Source of the DNA: CAWDDG01 sp963801065
GTDB taxonomy: Bacteria; Actinomycetota; Actinomycetes; Jiangellales; Jiangellaceae
Reading direction: 5' to 3'
Assembly (NCBI GenBank): GCA_963801065.1
Contig: CAWDDG010000008.1
Span: 868,001 to 932,000 of the forward strand
DNA: 64,000 nucleotides
In this document: piece after piece, positions 27,139 through 38,667 of the stretch
How positions within the stretch are numbered: position 1 is the first letter of the stretch
Layout of the letters: each line of letters begins with the position of its first letter
Notes under the pieces: generated by a model
Told to the model about the DNA's origin: nothing
Database searches by the model: none
What the model saw: the letters and a program-made list of their open reading frames with translations, nothing else
Position numbers and translations under genes: made by a program

Positions 27139-27404
27139 AGTTCGTTCAAGTATGAAGCGACCTCCATCGTTGTGGGGGTGAGCCCAGGCGGTCCGCGTGC
27201 GGGAGGGCACGTCACGTAAAAAGCGGCCCGGAATTGCATCTTCCAACGGCGCGGGACCAACCCCGATCGGGAGACCGGCTCGGGGCTGGCCGCTCAACTG
27301 AAGGCCACCCGCGGAAGATCGGGACTTCACAACGCCCTCGACAGGGAGCAATCTTCGACGTAGTCCAGACGACGGCGACGGAGCCGTCGAGGAGGTGACG
27401 GACT

Positions 27405-30341
27405 GTGCGCACACCATCCCGTGCTCACGCGGGGACCGCCGCGCTGATCGCAGCGGCGCTCGTCCTCGCAGCCGGATCGGGCAGCGTCGCAGCGCCCGGC
27501 GGGCAGGACAGGGGCTCCGGAGAACCCGGGAGGTTCCCAGGAGACCAGATCGAGGCCAAGGACCAGGACAATCGAAAGGGCCGGGCCGCGCCCTCCGCCC
27601 GCCAGCAGGCCAAGGCGGATGAGGTTGGTGCCCGGGCCCGCTGGAACGACTTCGGCACACCCGCGGTGCTTACGTCGACCGGTGAGCCGCTCGCCACCGG
27701 CCTGTCCGCCGACCCGGTGGCGGCCGCTGAGGCATACGTCGCCGCCAACCGCGACCTGCTCGGGCTCACCGCGCGCGGCGCTGCGGCACTCGAGGTCCTG
27801 AGTGTCGCCCCGCTGGGTGAGGGCGCCTCGGTGCTGTTCAGGCAGCGGTTCGGCGGCCTTGCAGCCGGCCGTGACGGGCTGCTCGTCGTCGGAGTGCGCG
27901 ACGGCGCCGTCTGGCACGTGAGCTCGTCGCTTGCTCGCGACGCCGGCCGGCCGGCGGCGGCGACGCTGTCGGCCGACGAGGCCGCACAGATCGCCGCCGA
28001 AGACGCGGGTGTCGACGAGACCGCTGTGCAGGCGGTCGAGCTGGTCGCCGTACCCGTGCCACAGGGCGCCGCACGCGCTGCGTACGAGGTCGTGCTGATC
28101 GGCGGGGACGATGCCCAACCGGTGGGCTTCACCACGTACGTGGACGGCCGCGACGGTAGCGTGCTCGTCCGCGAGGACCTGGTCGACTACAGCGAGGACA
28201 ACCCGGCCTGGGAGGTCTTCCCCAACACGCCGCCGTTCGACTACTCGTCGACCGACACCCGCGTGCGGTGGTGCTTCCTGCCCGGGCCCGGCTGCGACGA
28301 GGTCGTCGGTACGTCCGCGTCGCCGCTCGCCTGGGACGTCAAAGCGTCGAACGAGCAGTCGACCGAGACGACGCAGGGGAACAACTCCTTTGCCGTCCAC
28401 AACTGGTTCAGCAACGACCCCTTCAAGGTCGGCAAGGAGTTGGCGACGCCGAGCCCGGACCGCGAGTACACCTACGCGTGGACCAACCAGTGGTTGAGGG
28501 AAAAGTGCTCGCCGGCGGTCTTCGAGACGGCCGCTCCGCAACGACATCGACGCTGCGCGGGCGAACCTGTTCGTGAGGCACAACCGGATGCACGACTGGT
28601 CGTACCACCTCGGCTTCACCGAGGCCACGTTCAACCTGCAGGACGACAACTTCGGCCGGGGCGGCAAGATGAACGACCCGGAGCAGGGCAACGCGCAGGC
28701 CGGCGGTGTCTCCGGTGGTCCCCCGACGTTCGCGGCGCGGGACAACGCAAACCAGATCACCCCGCCGGACGGCCACCCGCCGATCACCAACATGTACCTC
28801 TGGCAGCCGATCGCTGGATCGTTCTACGCCCCATGCGTCGACGGCGACTTCGACATGACCGGTGATCGCGCACGAGTACGGCCATGCCATCACCAACCGG
28901 ATGATCGCCGGCCCGAAGCAACGGTCTGAACTCGCCGCAGGGTATGAGCGAAAGCTGGTCCGACCTGGTGGCGGTCGAGTACCTCGCCGAGCATGGCTAC
29001 GCGCCAGCGGGCAGTCGGGCGTTCACGATCGGGGAATACGTCACCAGCGACCCGGGCGCGGGCATCCGCAACTACAACATGAGCAACAGCCCGCTGAACT
29101 ACAGCCACATCGACTACGACTTCGTCGGGCTCCAGGTTCACGCGTCGGGCGAGGTGTGGAGCGCCACCAACGTCGACATCAGGCAGGCGCTGATCGGACG
29201 CTACGGCGCCGGCAACGCCGCGTTGCAGAAGTCCTGCGCCAACGGCGAGACGCCGGTCACCAGCTGCCCGGGGAACCGGCGCTGGGCGCAGCTGATGTTC
29301 GACTCGTACCTGCTGTTGGCGGTCTCCGGCGTGAGCATGGTCGATTCACGTGACGCCCTGCTCGCAGCGGACATGATCCGGTTCGGCGGAGCCAACCAGG
29401 ACCTGCTGTGGAACGCGTTCGCCACGCGTGGTCTGGGTGAGGGTGCTTCCAGTAACGGCCCTGGGGACCCGAACCCGGTGCCGAGCTTCGTCTCGCCGTT
29501 CGCGACCGAAGCCACGGTGACGTTTGCGCCGGTCGACGAGACCGGACAGGCCGTCTCGGGAGCCCAACTGTTCGTGGGCGACTACCAGGCCCGGGCGCGT
29601 GCGGTGGCAGACACCGATCCTGCAACCACCCTCGGCAACACCGTGCAGGTGGTGCCGGGGACGTACGAGTTGCTCGCCACGGCAGCGGGTCGAGGGCACG
29701 TGCCGGGTGGGACCTGTCGACTTCACCGCAGGCTCTGCAGTCACATTGGCCGTCGAGATGCCCACGAACCTGGCGTCGAGCGCGGCTGGCGCGGCGGTGA
29801 GCGGCGACGGTATCAACCTGGCCCGGATCGTCGACGACAACGAGGCCACCAACTGGGCCTCGCTCGGCAGCCCGGTCGCGGGCAGGCAGGTGACCGTGGA
29901 TCTGGCGGGCGGCGCCCACCGGGTGGACCGTGTCCGGGTGAGCGCCGATGCTCCGGCCGCCGCTGACCGGAGATCCGGACGCGGGCACGCAGAGCCGTTT
30001 CTCGGCGCTGCGGCAGTTCCGGGTGCTCGCCTGCACGGTGACGGGCGCGGTCGACTGCGCGGACGCTGCGCGACTTCAGCCCGGTCTTCACGAGCCCGGC
30101 GGACGCGTTCCCCTCGGTCGCGCCGCGGCCTCGTGCGCCGGAGCTGATCCTGCGGACGTTCGACATCCCGGACACCAGGGCGACCCACCTACGTCTGGAG
30201 GTAGTGACCAACCAATGCACGGGTACCCCGGACTACGCGGGTGAACAGGACGCCGATCCGCGGGCGAACACCGACTGCTCCACGGCAAGCGCGCAAGCGC
30301 GCAACGTGCGGGTGGCCGAGTTCCAGGCCTTCGCCCAGTAG
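27405..30341 (+). pseudogene. Secreted M36 (fungalysin-type) zinc metalloprotease, frame interrupted about six times
   Basis: The GTG at 27405 follows the near-perfect site GAGGAGGTGA by 6 bases and starts a signal peptide. Across frames the full protein can be followed: a propeptide (AAEAYVAANRDLLGLTA), the catalytic domain (NLFVRHNRMHDWSYHLGFTE), the zinc motif HEYGH near 28868, SESWSDLVAVEYLAEHGY (second zinc ligand region), MFDSYLLLAVSGVSMVDSRD and MIRFGGANQDLLWNAF, then a C-terminal beta domain and a discoidin-like module ending VRVAEFQAFAQ. Frame breaks lie near 28540, 28863, 28925, 29705, 29965 and 30070, and each is cured by removing one base. The gene is therefore either decayed or mis-sequenced; all key motifs survive. 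Confidence 0.8.
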
Positions 30342-30467
30342 GGCGTCGGACGTTCAGCGGGGTGCCGCAGCGACAGGCTGGCTACGTGAAGCCAGAAGCT
30401 GGCTAGCGGGAGTGAGTTGGCCGGGCCGGGACATGACCCGGGCCGGCCAACCGCCCTACCTATCAGG

Positions 30468-30578
30468 GCGTGTCCTGTGGATCTTGCGGGCGGGGGCTGG
30501 GGAGCGTGGCGTCGTTCTCCGGCAGGCCGGCGGCCGTACGGTGAGCCCGTGGCTCGCCGCATCGCTCTGGCCGCCCTG
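30468..30578 (+). repeat. Direct repeat copy 2, covering the promoter and start of the lipoprotein gene
   Basis: This copy matches 26952-27063 and includes the upstream region and first ten codons of the intact lipoprotein gene. The two copies, about 3.5 kb apart, bracket the M36 protease gene. Confidence 0.7.
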
Positions 30579-31199
30579 CTGGTTCTGCTGGTGCCGGGCT
30601 GCTCGAACGGCGACGAGGGCGAGGCGCTGCCGGTGCCCTCGCCGGTGGGTTCCACGACCGGCGACCCGTCCGGGTCCGAATCGATCCCGTCGCCCGGCGA
30701 GTCCGGCGCCGACGTGCCCCAGAACTGCGACGACGTCGTACCGTTCACCCGGATCGTCCAGATCGTCGCCGTGCCACTGGAGGGCGGCACCGGCCGCGTG
30801 TACGCCGACGACTTCCCGGCCGACTCGGGTCGGACCGCCCGGCTGACGTGTCAGTACGGCGTACGACCCGCGCCGGCCGGCGGCGAGGCCCCGCCGCCGC
30901 AGGTCGAGATCAGCCTCTCCGGGTACGTCGACGGCGACGCCGCCAGGACACGGCTCGAGGACACCGTCGGCTCGGCCCGAGCGGGCGGCCAACAGGTCCA
31001 GGCGCAGGCCGTGAGTGGGCACGACGGGTTCCTGCTCGCCGACGCCGAGGACATCACCTACGTCGTCGCCGTGGACGACCGGACCCTCGTCGTCACGTTG
31101 GCCCGTGGGGTGGTCCCCGAACCGGCCGAGCAAGTGGTGCTCGTCGGACTGGTCGAGGCTGCGCTCGGCGTTCCGGCCGCGACGGCGAGTCCCACCTGA
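30549..31199 (+). CDS. Secreted lipoprotein, function unknown
   Basis: A 216-residue exported lipoprotein. The GTG at 30549 opens a signal peptide with lipobox LVPGC at residues about 14-18, so Cys18 would be lipidated. A Pro/Ser/Gly-rich linker (LPVPSPVGSTTGDPSGSE) is followed by a soluble domain with two cysteines (QNCDDVVPF and LTCQYGV) that could form a disulfide, and an alpha/beta tail (YVVAVDDRTLVVTLARGVVP). It resembles DUF3558-like or small actinobacterial sensor lipoproteins only in layout; I do not recognise the family. A truncated copy of its start lies at 27.0 kb. Confidence 0.7.
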   Translation: MARRIALAALLVLLVPGCSNGDEGEALPVPSPVGSTTGDPSGSESIPSPGESGADVPQNCDDVVPFTRIVQIVAVPLEGGTGRVYADDFPADSGRTARLTCQYGVRPAPAGGEAPPPQVEISLSGYVDGDAARTRLEDTVGSARAGGQQVQAQAVSGHDGFLLADAEDITYVVAVDDRTLVVTLARGVVPEPAEQVVLVGLVEAALGVPAATASPT

Positions 31200-31233
31200 C
31201 TCTGCGTTCGTCCTGGACGAACACCCAGCGGGA

Positions 31234-31254
31234 ATTGAGTCGGGTCGGCTCAAG
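31234..31254 (+). promoter_or_regulatory. HAIR element, HspR operator of hsp20
   Basis: TTGAGT (31235-31240), seven bases, then GCTCAAG (31248-31254) match the known HspR-associated inverted repeat CTTGAGT-N7-ACTCAAG with two changes. It ends 54 bases before the hsp20 ATG. This predicts repression by HspR and release on heat shock. Confidence 0.75.
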
Positions 31255-31308
31255 TTAGAACGGGTGACAGCCAGAAGAGGCTGCAAGACGATCACCGGAG
31301 GTTCTGAC

Positions 31309-31788
31309 ATGACCACTCTCGCATTGCGTGGTCGGCGCGACCCGTTCGCCGATTTCGACGCGTTGTTCCGCACGGCCGTCCTGCCCGGTTTCGGGCGTAG
31401 AGCCGGCTTCATCCCGGCCGCCGAGGTGACCCGCGACGGCGACGACGCGCTGGTGCGCGTCGAGCTGCCCGGCGTCGATGCCGAGCGCGACATCGCTGTC
31501 GAGGTCGACCGCGGGACACTCGTCGTGCGCGGTGAGCGACGCGACGAGAAGTCCGAGGAGCGCGAGGGACGCCTGCTCCGCGAGATGCGGTACGGCGCGT
31601 TCCGGCGGGCCTTCGCCCTGCCGGCGCACGTCACCGGCGACGACCTCAGCGCGACGTACGACGCCGGCGTGCTGACCGTGCGGGTTTCCGGTGCGTACGC
31701 CGGTTCCACCGCGCAGCGCATCCCGGTCGCTGGGCCGAGCGCGGTCGCCGTCGAAGCCGCCGAAACGGATGGCGAGCAGGCCGCCTGA
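31309..31788 (+). CDS. Small heat-shock protein Hsp20 (alpha-crystallin type)
   Basis: A 159-residue holdase chaperone that would keep unfolded proteins soluble. GGAGG lies 9 bases before the ATG. The alpha-crystallin domain runs from about residue 38 to 130: PAAEVTRDGDDALVRVELPG, IAVEVDRGTLVVRGER and the C-terminal strand YDAGVLTVRVSGAY (the normal A-x-x-x-n-GVL-x-V element). A short Ala/Glu-rich tail ends EQAA. The HAIR operator in front and the hairpin terminator behind make it a single-gene heat-shock unit. Confidence 0.92.
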   Translation: MTTLALRGRRDPFADFDALFRTAVLPGFGRRAGFIPAAEVTRDGDDALVRVELPGVDAERDIAVEVDRGTLVVRGERRDEKSEEREGRLLREMRYGAFRRAFALPAHVTGDDLSATYDAGVLTVRVSGAYAGSTAQRIPVAGPSAVAVEAAETDGEQAA

Positions 31789-31807
31789 GGCAGGTCGACC
31801 CGGCCAA

Positions 31808-31841
31808 ACGGGCCCGGACCCCGCTCGGGGTCCGGGCCCGT
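31808..31841 (+). terminator. Strong hairpin terminator of hsp20
   Basis: Stem CGGGCCCGGACCCC (31809-31822) and GGGGTCCGGGCCCG (31827-31840) is perfect over 14 bp, 15 with the outer A-T pair, with loop GCTC. It starts 20 bases after the stop. Confidence 0.75.
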
Positions 31842-32001
31842 GCCACGCCTGGCCTCGGCGTGGCGGCGCGGGACGGACGGCACCTGAAGGCTGTCCCGCA
31901 GCCGACTCTCCTCTTCTCCCACCGGGACCGGCACTCAAACATGTCGAGGTCGTCGGGTTGATCCATCGTTCCCCCGATCGGACCTCCTAGGCTGCGGTGC
32001 C

Positions 32002-33187
32002 ATGCTGCGCGTAGGGCTCACCGGGGGGATCGGGGCCGGCAAGTCGACCGTGGCGCGTCGACTGGTCTCGCTCGGCGCTGTCCTGGTGGACGCCGACCGG
32101 ATCGCGCGCGAGGTGGTGGAGCCCGGCACGCCGGGGTTCGGCGCCGTCGTTGCCGAGTTCGGGCGCACGGTGGTGGCCGATGACGGTTCACTGGACCGCC
32201 CGGCTCTTGGCCGGATCGTCTTCGGGGACGAATCGCGCCGGCAGGCTCTGAACGCGATCGTGCACCCGCTGGTGGGTCAGCGCCGGGCTGAGCTGGTCGC
32301 GCAGGCGCCACCCCACGCCGTCGTCGTCGAGGACGTGCCTCTGCTGGTCGAGAACGACCTGGGTCCCAGCTATCACCTCGTTCTCGTCGTCCATGCACCT
32401 GCGGAGGACCGGGTACGTCGCCTCGTAGGAGACCGTGGGATGGATGCCGACGACGCATGGTCGCGGATCCGGTCGCAGGCCGACGACGACGCGCGCCGTG
32501 CCGCGGCCGACGTCTGGCTCGACAACTCCGGCGAGCGTGACGAACTGCTGGGCGCCGTCGACGTGACGTGGCACGAGCGCCTGGTGCCGTTCGAGGCAAA
32601 CCTGCGCGCTCGCCGCCCGGCCGAACGACCTCAGCACGCGGTCATCGTGCCGGCCGACCCCGAGTGGGCCGTGACGGCTGGCCGGTCGCTCGCCCGGGCG
32701 CGTGCCGTCGCCGGCGCCCGGCTGGTCCGGGCCGATCACATCGGGTCGACGTCCGTGTCCGGCCTCGCGGCGAAGGACGTCATCGACCTCCAGTTGGTCG
32801 TCGACGACCTCGCGAGCGCGGGCCGCGTCGCCGACGAGCTTCTCGGCGCCGGACTGGTCCGCCGCGAGGGCCGATGGTGGGACAACGCCGTCGACGGAAC
32901 GACGCATGACAAGGCGTTCGCGATGAACGCCGACCCTGGCCTGTACGTCAACTGTCACGTCCGGCCGGTCACGTCGCCGACCTGGCGGGAGGCACTGCTG
33001 CTCCGGGACTACCTGCGTGCCACGCCGGCTGCCGCCGACGACTACGCCCGCCTCAAGGTGGCGCTCGCAGCGGCGCCGCACGAGAGCGTTGACGAGTATG
33101 CGGACCGTAAGACGCCCTGGATGCGCGCGACCCTGGCCGCCGCCGAGAGCTGGGCCGCGCCGCACGGGTTGGTCGCCATCGAGCTGA
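32002..33187 (+). CDS. coaE: Dephospho-CoA kinase fused to GrpB/UPF0157 domain (probable frameshift near its end)
   Basis: Last enzyme of coenzyme A synthesis. Residues 1-195 are the P-loop kinase (GLTGGIGAGKSTVARRL; VLVDADRIAREVV; VVVEDVPLLVEND). Residues about 215-394 are a GrpB/UPF0157 nucleotidyltransferase-like domain (DHIGSTSVSGLAAKDVIDLQ), the architecture of mycobacterial CoaE. As sequenced, the frame misses its stop and runs to 33654, deep into uvrB. In the +1 frame the end reads RRTGWSPSS then TGA at 33185-33187, matching the usual TGW-x-P C-terminus, so one surplus base near 33150-33165 is the likely explanation. The true length would be about 394 residues. Confidence 0.88.
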
Positions 33188-33223
33188 GGACGTCTGTCGG
33201 CGGTGCGACGTACGGTGGGTGTC

Positions 33224-35331
<2,108 letters not shown>

Positions 35332-35335
<4 letters not shown>

Positions 35336-35688
35336 ACTTCGACGAGCTCCTCGATTACTGCCTGGCGAAGCCGGGCGCTTGGCAGGACGAGCCCTGGGAG
35401 GGCGACGTCGTCGCCAAGGTCGGCGACAAGATCTTCGCCTTCCTGGGGTCGGGCGAGTCGGTAGGCGTGAAATGCGGCCGCAACCGCGACGAAGCCGACG
35501 AGTGGCTGCTGCGCTTTCCCGGCGACGCCACCGTCATGGCATACATCGGGCGCTCCGGCTGGAACACGCTGGGGATCGGTGGCGCCATTCCCGACGACGA
35601 GCTTCTCCAGGCGGTCGACGACTCGTACGAATCGGTCGTGTCCAAGCTCCCGAAGCGCCTGCGGCCGGCGGTCGGCAAACCCAGGTAG
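35332..35688 (+). CDS. MmcQ/YjbR-family DNA-binding-like protein
   Basis: A 118-residue YjbR/CyaY-fold protein: LLDYCLAKPGAWQDEPWEGD, then KVGDKIFAFLGSGES, VGVKCGRNRDEADEWL and a C-terminal helix LLQAVDDSYESVVSKLPKRL. The GTG start overlaps the uvrB stop (GTGA), so it is translationally coupled to uvrB. The family is related to the YjbR and MmcQ proteins; a DNA-binding role is proposed for the family but not shown here. Confidence 0.85.
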
Positions 35689-35760
35689 CCGTTTCTCGGA
35701 CATTCCCGCGCGGCCGGTGGCGGCCTGCGGCCGCTGCAGGCATGAGAGACTCGACGACGC

Positions 35761-35905
35761 GTGGAGGGGAGTATTCCTGCGCGGCGGTGTCGTCATCACG
35801 GTCTGCCCGGTCGATCGGGCACCCGGTGCCGCCGGCCCGGGCACCCGGGTGGGAGAGACCTCCGGTCGGTGCGTGGCCTCCGCGGCGGACCGTGACGACC
35901 GGAGA
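35761..35905 (+). ncRNA. yybP-ykoY manganese riboswitch (candidate) upstream of terC
   Basis: The leader carries landmarks of this class: GGAGGGGAGTATTCC at 35763-35777, CGTCATCACGG at 35791-35801, a GC-rich stem between, and GGGTGGGAGAGACCTCC at 35847-35863 (the metal-binding GGGAGAGACC loop). It is followed by TCCGGTCG (35861-35868) pairing with CGACCGGA (35896-35903) directly before the AGAGAGGA ribosome binding site, a plausible switching hairpin. Manganese-responsive control of TerC/MntP-type exporters is known for the class. Boundaries are approximate; the fold was not computed. Confidence 0.7.
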
Positions 35906-35919
35906 GAGGACCCCGCCCC

Positions 35920-36960
35920 GTGTTCGAGCTACCCGCCTGGTTCGAGGTCGGCACGCTCGTCTTCCTGTCCGCGCTGCTTCTGGCCGACCTCGTCATCGTC
36001 ACGCGCCGCCCGCACGAGCCCTCCGCCAGGGAGGCGACTCTGTGGGTGGTGTTCTACGTGTCTCTCGCGCTCATCTTCGGCCTGGTGATGCTCGCGGTGT
36101 CCGGCGCGCAGGCGGCAGGTGAGTTCTACGCAGGATGGCTGACGGAGTACAGCCTCTCGGTCGACAACCTGTTCATCTTCGTGATCATCATGGCGCAGTT
36201 CCGGGTACCGAGGCAGTACCAACAGTCGGTGCTGCTGTTCGGCATCCTGCTCGCGATCGTCCTGCGCGGGATCTTCATCCTCATCGGCGCCGTGGCGATC
36301 AACCAGTTCTCGTGGGTCTTCTACCTGTTCGGGCTCTTTCTGGTCTACACCGCGGTCAATCTGGCCAACCAGCAGATGCACCACGAAGAGCACGAAGATG
36401 AGTACGAGAACGTGGTCATCAGGCGCGCTCGGCGCCTACTGCCCGTGAGCAAGGAGTACGACGGTGTGAAGCTGCGCACCTGGGTCGACGGCAAGCGGGT
36501 CTTCACGCCGATGGTGATCGTCTTCGTCTCGATCGCCTCGGCCGACGTGCTCTTCGCCGTCGACTCGATTCCGGCGATCTTCGGCCTGACCCAGGAAGCG
36601 TTCATCGTCCTCACCGCGAACATCTTCGCGCTGATGGGTCTGGTGCAGCTGTACTTCCTGCTCGGCGACCTGCTGAAACGGTTGGTGTACCTCTCGGCCG
36701 GCCTGGCCGTCATCCTCGGTTTCATCGGCGTGAAGCTGATCTTGACGGCTCTGCACGAGAACAACCTGCCGTTCATCAACAACGGCGAGCCGTTCGAGAA
36801 TGTGCCGGAGGTGCCGATCTGGCTCTCGCTTGCGGTGATCGTCGGAACTCTGGCCATCACCACGGTGCTCAGCCTGGCCAAGAGCAGCCACGACACGCGC
36901 CGCGCGAACCGACTCGCGTCGCAGGATCCGGCTGCTTTCGGTCCTGACGGCGATCGATGA
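35920..36960 (+). CDS. TerC-family integral membrane protein (probable metal exporter)
   Basis: A 346-residue protein with about nine transmembrane helices. The family's paired acidic motifs are present: TEYSLSVDNLFIFVIIM in the third segment and DVLFAVDSIPAIFGLTQEAF in the second half. A charged cytoplasmic loop (HHEEHEDEYENVVIRRARRL) separates the two halves. TerC/Alx-type proteins handle tellurite resistance or manganese efflux; the yybP-ykoY-like leader argues for manganese. The GTG start at 35920 follows AGAGAGGA about 10 bases upstream. The gene is convergent with the MBL hydrolase. Confidence 0.9.
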   Translation: MFELPAWFEVGTLVFLSALLLADLVIVTRRPHEPSAREATLWVVFYVSLALIFGLVMLAVSGAQAAGEFYAGWLTEYSLSVDNLFIFVIIMAQFRVPRQYQQSVLLFGILLAIVLRGIFILIGAVAINQFSWVFYLFGLFLVYTAVNLANQQMHHEEHEDEYENVVIRRARRLLPVSKEYDGVKLRTWVDGKRVFTPMVIVFVSIASADVLFAVDSIPAIFGLTQEAFIVLTANIFALMGLVQLYFLLGDLLKRLVYLSAGLAVILGFIGVKLILTALHENNLPFINNGEPFENVPEVPIWLSLAVIVGTLAITTVLSLAKSSHDTRRANRLASQDPAAFGPDGDR

Positions 36961-37015
36961 TCGACTGGTCGGAGAAGTCGCAACACGGCTTGCTCCGGCT
37001 GCTTCGGGCTGGGGT

Positions 37016-37675
37016 CTACCAGCCGCGAGCCCGCCACTCGGAGAGGTGCGGGCGTTCGGCGCCGAGCGTCGTGTCGTTGCCATGTCCGGGGTAGACCCAC
37101 GTCTCGTCGGGGAGCCGGTCGAACAGCTTGGCGCTCACGTCGGCGAACAGGCGGTCGAAGTCCTCCTTCGACCCGTGTGTGCTACCGACGCCGCCCGGGA
37201 AGAGGCTGTCGCCGGTCCAGACGTGCGGTGACCCGGTCGGGTCGTCGTAGAGCAGAGCGATGCCGCCGGGGGTGTGCCCGACGAGGTGCACGACCTCGAG
37301 CTCGCAGGCGCCGACCCGCACGGCGTCGCCGTCGCCAACGAGCTCGATCGTCGGCACCGGGATCGCAGGCGCGTCGTCGGGATGGGCCGCCGTCACCGCC
37401 CCGGTCCGCGACACCACATCGGCAAGCGCCTGCCAGTGGTCGGCATGACGATGGGTGGTGACGACGCGAACGAGCGGACCCTCACCGCACAGCGCCAGGA
37501 TCCGGTCCGGCTCAGCGGCGGCGTCGACGACCAGCTCCTCGCCCGTGTCGCGGCACCGCAGCACGTACACGTTGTTGTCCATGTGACCGACCGAGGCCTT
37601 GGTCACGACGAGATGGGTCAGCTCCCGCACGGCCGGAGGTCCACCGGGCGGGACCCTACCGTGGTAGACGCTCAT
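37016..37675 (-). CDS. Metallo-beta-lactamase-fold hydrolase (glyoxalase II-like)
   Basis: A 219-residue cytosolic dizinc hydrolase. The metal signature is TTHRHADHWQALADV, followed by HLVGHTPGGIALLY, WTGDSLFPGGVG and a late YPGHGNDTTLG, giving all expected His and Asp ligands. The ATG at 37675 overlaps the stop of the upstream gene (ATGA), so the two are coupled. M. tuberculosis also keeps an MBL protein (Rv1637c) next to uvrA. A thioester of mycothiol or glutathione type is a plausible substrate, since its partner is a mycothiol-dependent-type protein. Confidence 0.88.
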   Translation of the reverse strand: MSVYHGRVPPGGPPAVRELTHLVVTKASVGHMDNNVYVLRCRDTGEELVVDAAAEPDRILALCGEGPLVRVVTTHRHADHWQALADVVSRTGAVTAAHPDDAPAIPVPTIELVGDGDAVRVGACELEVVHLVGHTPGGIALLYDDPTGSPHVWTGDSLFPGGVGSTHGSKEDFDRLFADVSAKLFDRLPDETWVYPGHGNDTTLGAERPHLSEWRARGW

Positions 37676-38430
37676 CACGCCCACGGTGGCAGCGCCGGAA
37701 GCAGGCCCTTGGGCTCGACCCGGAGGTCGCCGCCCTCGGACCGCCCGGTGAGCCACCCGAGCATCGACGCCGCGGACCCGGTGACCGTCACGTCACCACC
37801 CGAACCGAGCCGGTCCGTGACGCCGTCGGTGACGAGCGTCAGGTCGGGCACGTCGTCCCGACGGCCGAACATTCGCAGCGTCTCGGCCAGCGCCCTTGAC
37901 ACGAACGACGGCGCCCAGTCGGCCGGGGAGTACCCGGCGTCGAGGTCGACGTGGTGGATCTCGACTTCCTTCAGCCGCTGCCACAGCACTCGTCGGGCCG
38001 GGATCGTCCGGCCGATCGCCCCCGGACCCATCCGGACCTGCCGTTCCCACGCCTCGTCCGGAACGGCGGCGACTGCCACCGAGAACCGGTGGGAGGACGA
38101 GCGCAGGTCGGCGACGATCTCGTCCGGATCGCGCTCGGCTCCGGCCGTGATGTCGCTCTCCCGGGAGTCCACAGTGGCGTACATGGGCGTCTCGACGCCG
38201 GTGATGGCCCACGTGAGCAGGTTTGTCAGCGCGTCGGCGTTGCGGGCGACGTGGCTGAGCACGTGTGCGCGTGACCAGCCCGGACATCGACTCGGCACGC
38301 GCAGAGCAGCGTCGTCGAACTCGGCGGTGGTTCGGAGGAAGCGCTCCGTGGCCGCGGATACCGGGCCGACACCGGCCGGCTCCGGCGCATTCGCGGATCC
38401 CGGAGGCGGGGCGATCGAGGGATCCTCCAC
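37675..38430 (-). CDS. Maleylpyruvate isomerase-type protein with mycothiol-binding (DinB-like) domain
   Basis: A 251-residue protein. Residues about 25-170 are the metal-dependent MDMPI N-terminal four-helix domain: ALRVPSRCPGWSRAHVLSHV supplies the first His of the metal site, and WQRLKEVEIHHVDLDAGYSP the H-x3-E-x-x-H-like pair. The C-terminal part (VTDGVTDRLGSGGDVTVTGS and LGWLTGRSEGGDLRV) is the SCP2-like domain usual for the family. Such enzymes use mycothiol as cofactor or S-transfer partner. It forms a two-gene operon with the MBL hydrolase. Confidence 0.82.
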   Translation of the reverse strand: MEDPSIAPPPGSANAPEPAGVGPVSAATERFLRTTAEFDDAALRVPSRCPGWSRAHVLSHVARNADALTNLLTWAITGVETPMYATVDSRESDITAGAERDPDEIVADLRSSSHRFSVAVAAVPDEAWERQVRMGPGAIGRTIPARRVLWQRLKEVEIHHVDLDAGYSPADWAPSFVSRALAETLRMFGRRDDVPDLTLVTDGVTDRLGSGGDVTVTGSAASMLGWLTGRSEGGDLRVEPKGLLPALPPWA

Positions 38431-38466
38431 GTTGTCGACGGTAGAGGCACCGTCAAGCGCGCAATA

Positions 38467-38667
38467 TCAGTCGTCCTCGTCGATCTCCGCCGTGGGCAGC
38501 CCACCGGCGCAGCTGATCTTGACCTTCACCTCGTGGTCGCCGGAATCGAACTCCACCTCGACCGCGTGGCCCTGCTGGTTCTCGCCGCCGACCTGGTAGC
38601 CCTGGGCCGGTGTCCAGGACACCACCTGCGCGTCCCCGCCCGCGCAGCGGGCTGTGACGCTGCCGGG
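38467..38667 (-). pseudogene. C-terminal fragment of a secreted beta-rich actinobacterial protein
   Basis: Sixty-six codons end in a stop at 38467: APPGSVTARCAGGDAQVVSW, then TPAQGYQVGGENQQGH, VEVEFDSGDHEVKVKISCAG and LPTAEIDEDD. The VSW-x-PAQGY block with two cysteines is typical of small exported actinobacterial proteins of unknown function. The frame runs without a start straight into the response-regulator fragment, so the signal peptide and N-terminal half are missing. It belongs to the deletion scar near 38660. Confidence 0.6.

Noticed and set aside
26952..30578. Repeat-flanked segment as an insertion sequence or integron cassette
   Set aside because: No transposase or integrase, no terminal inverted repeats and no target duplication are seen; only direct repeats with a lipoprotein start.
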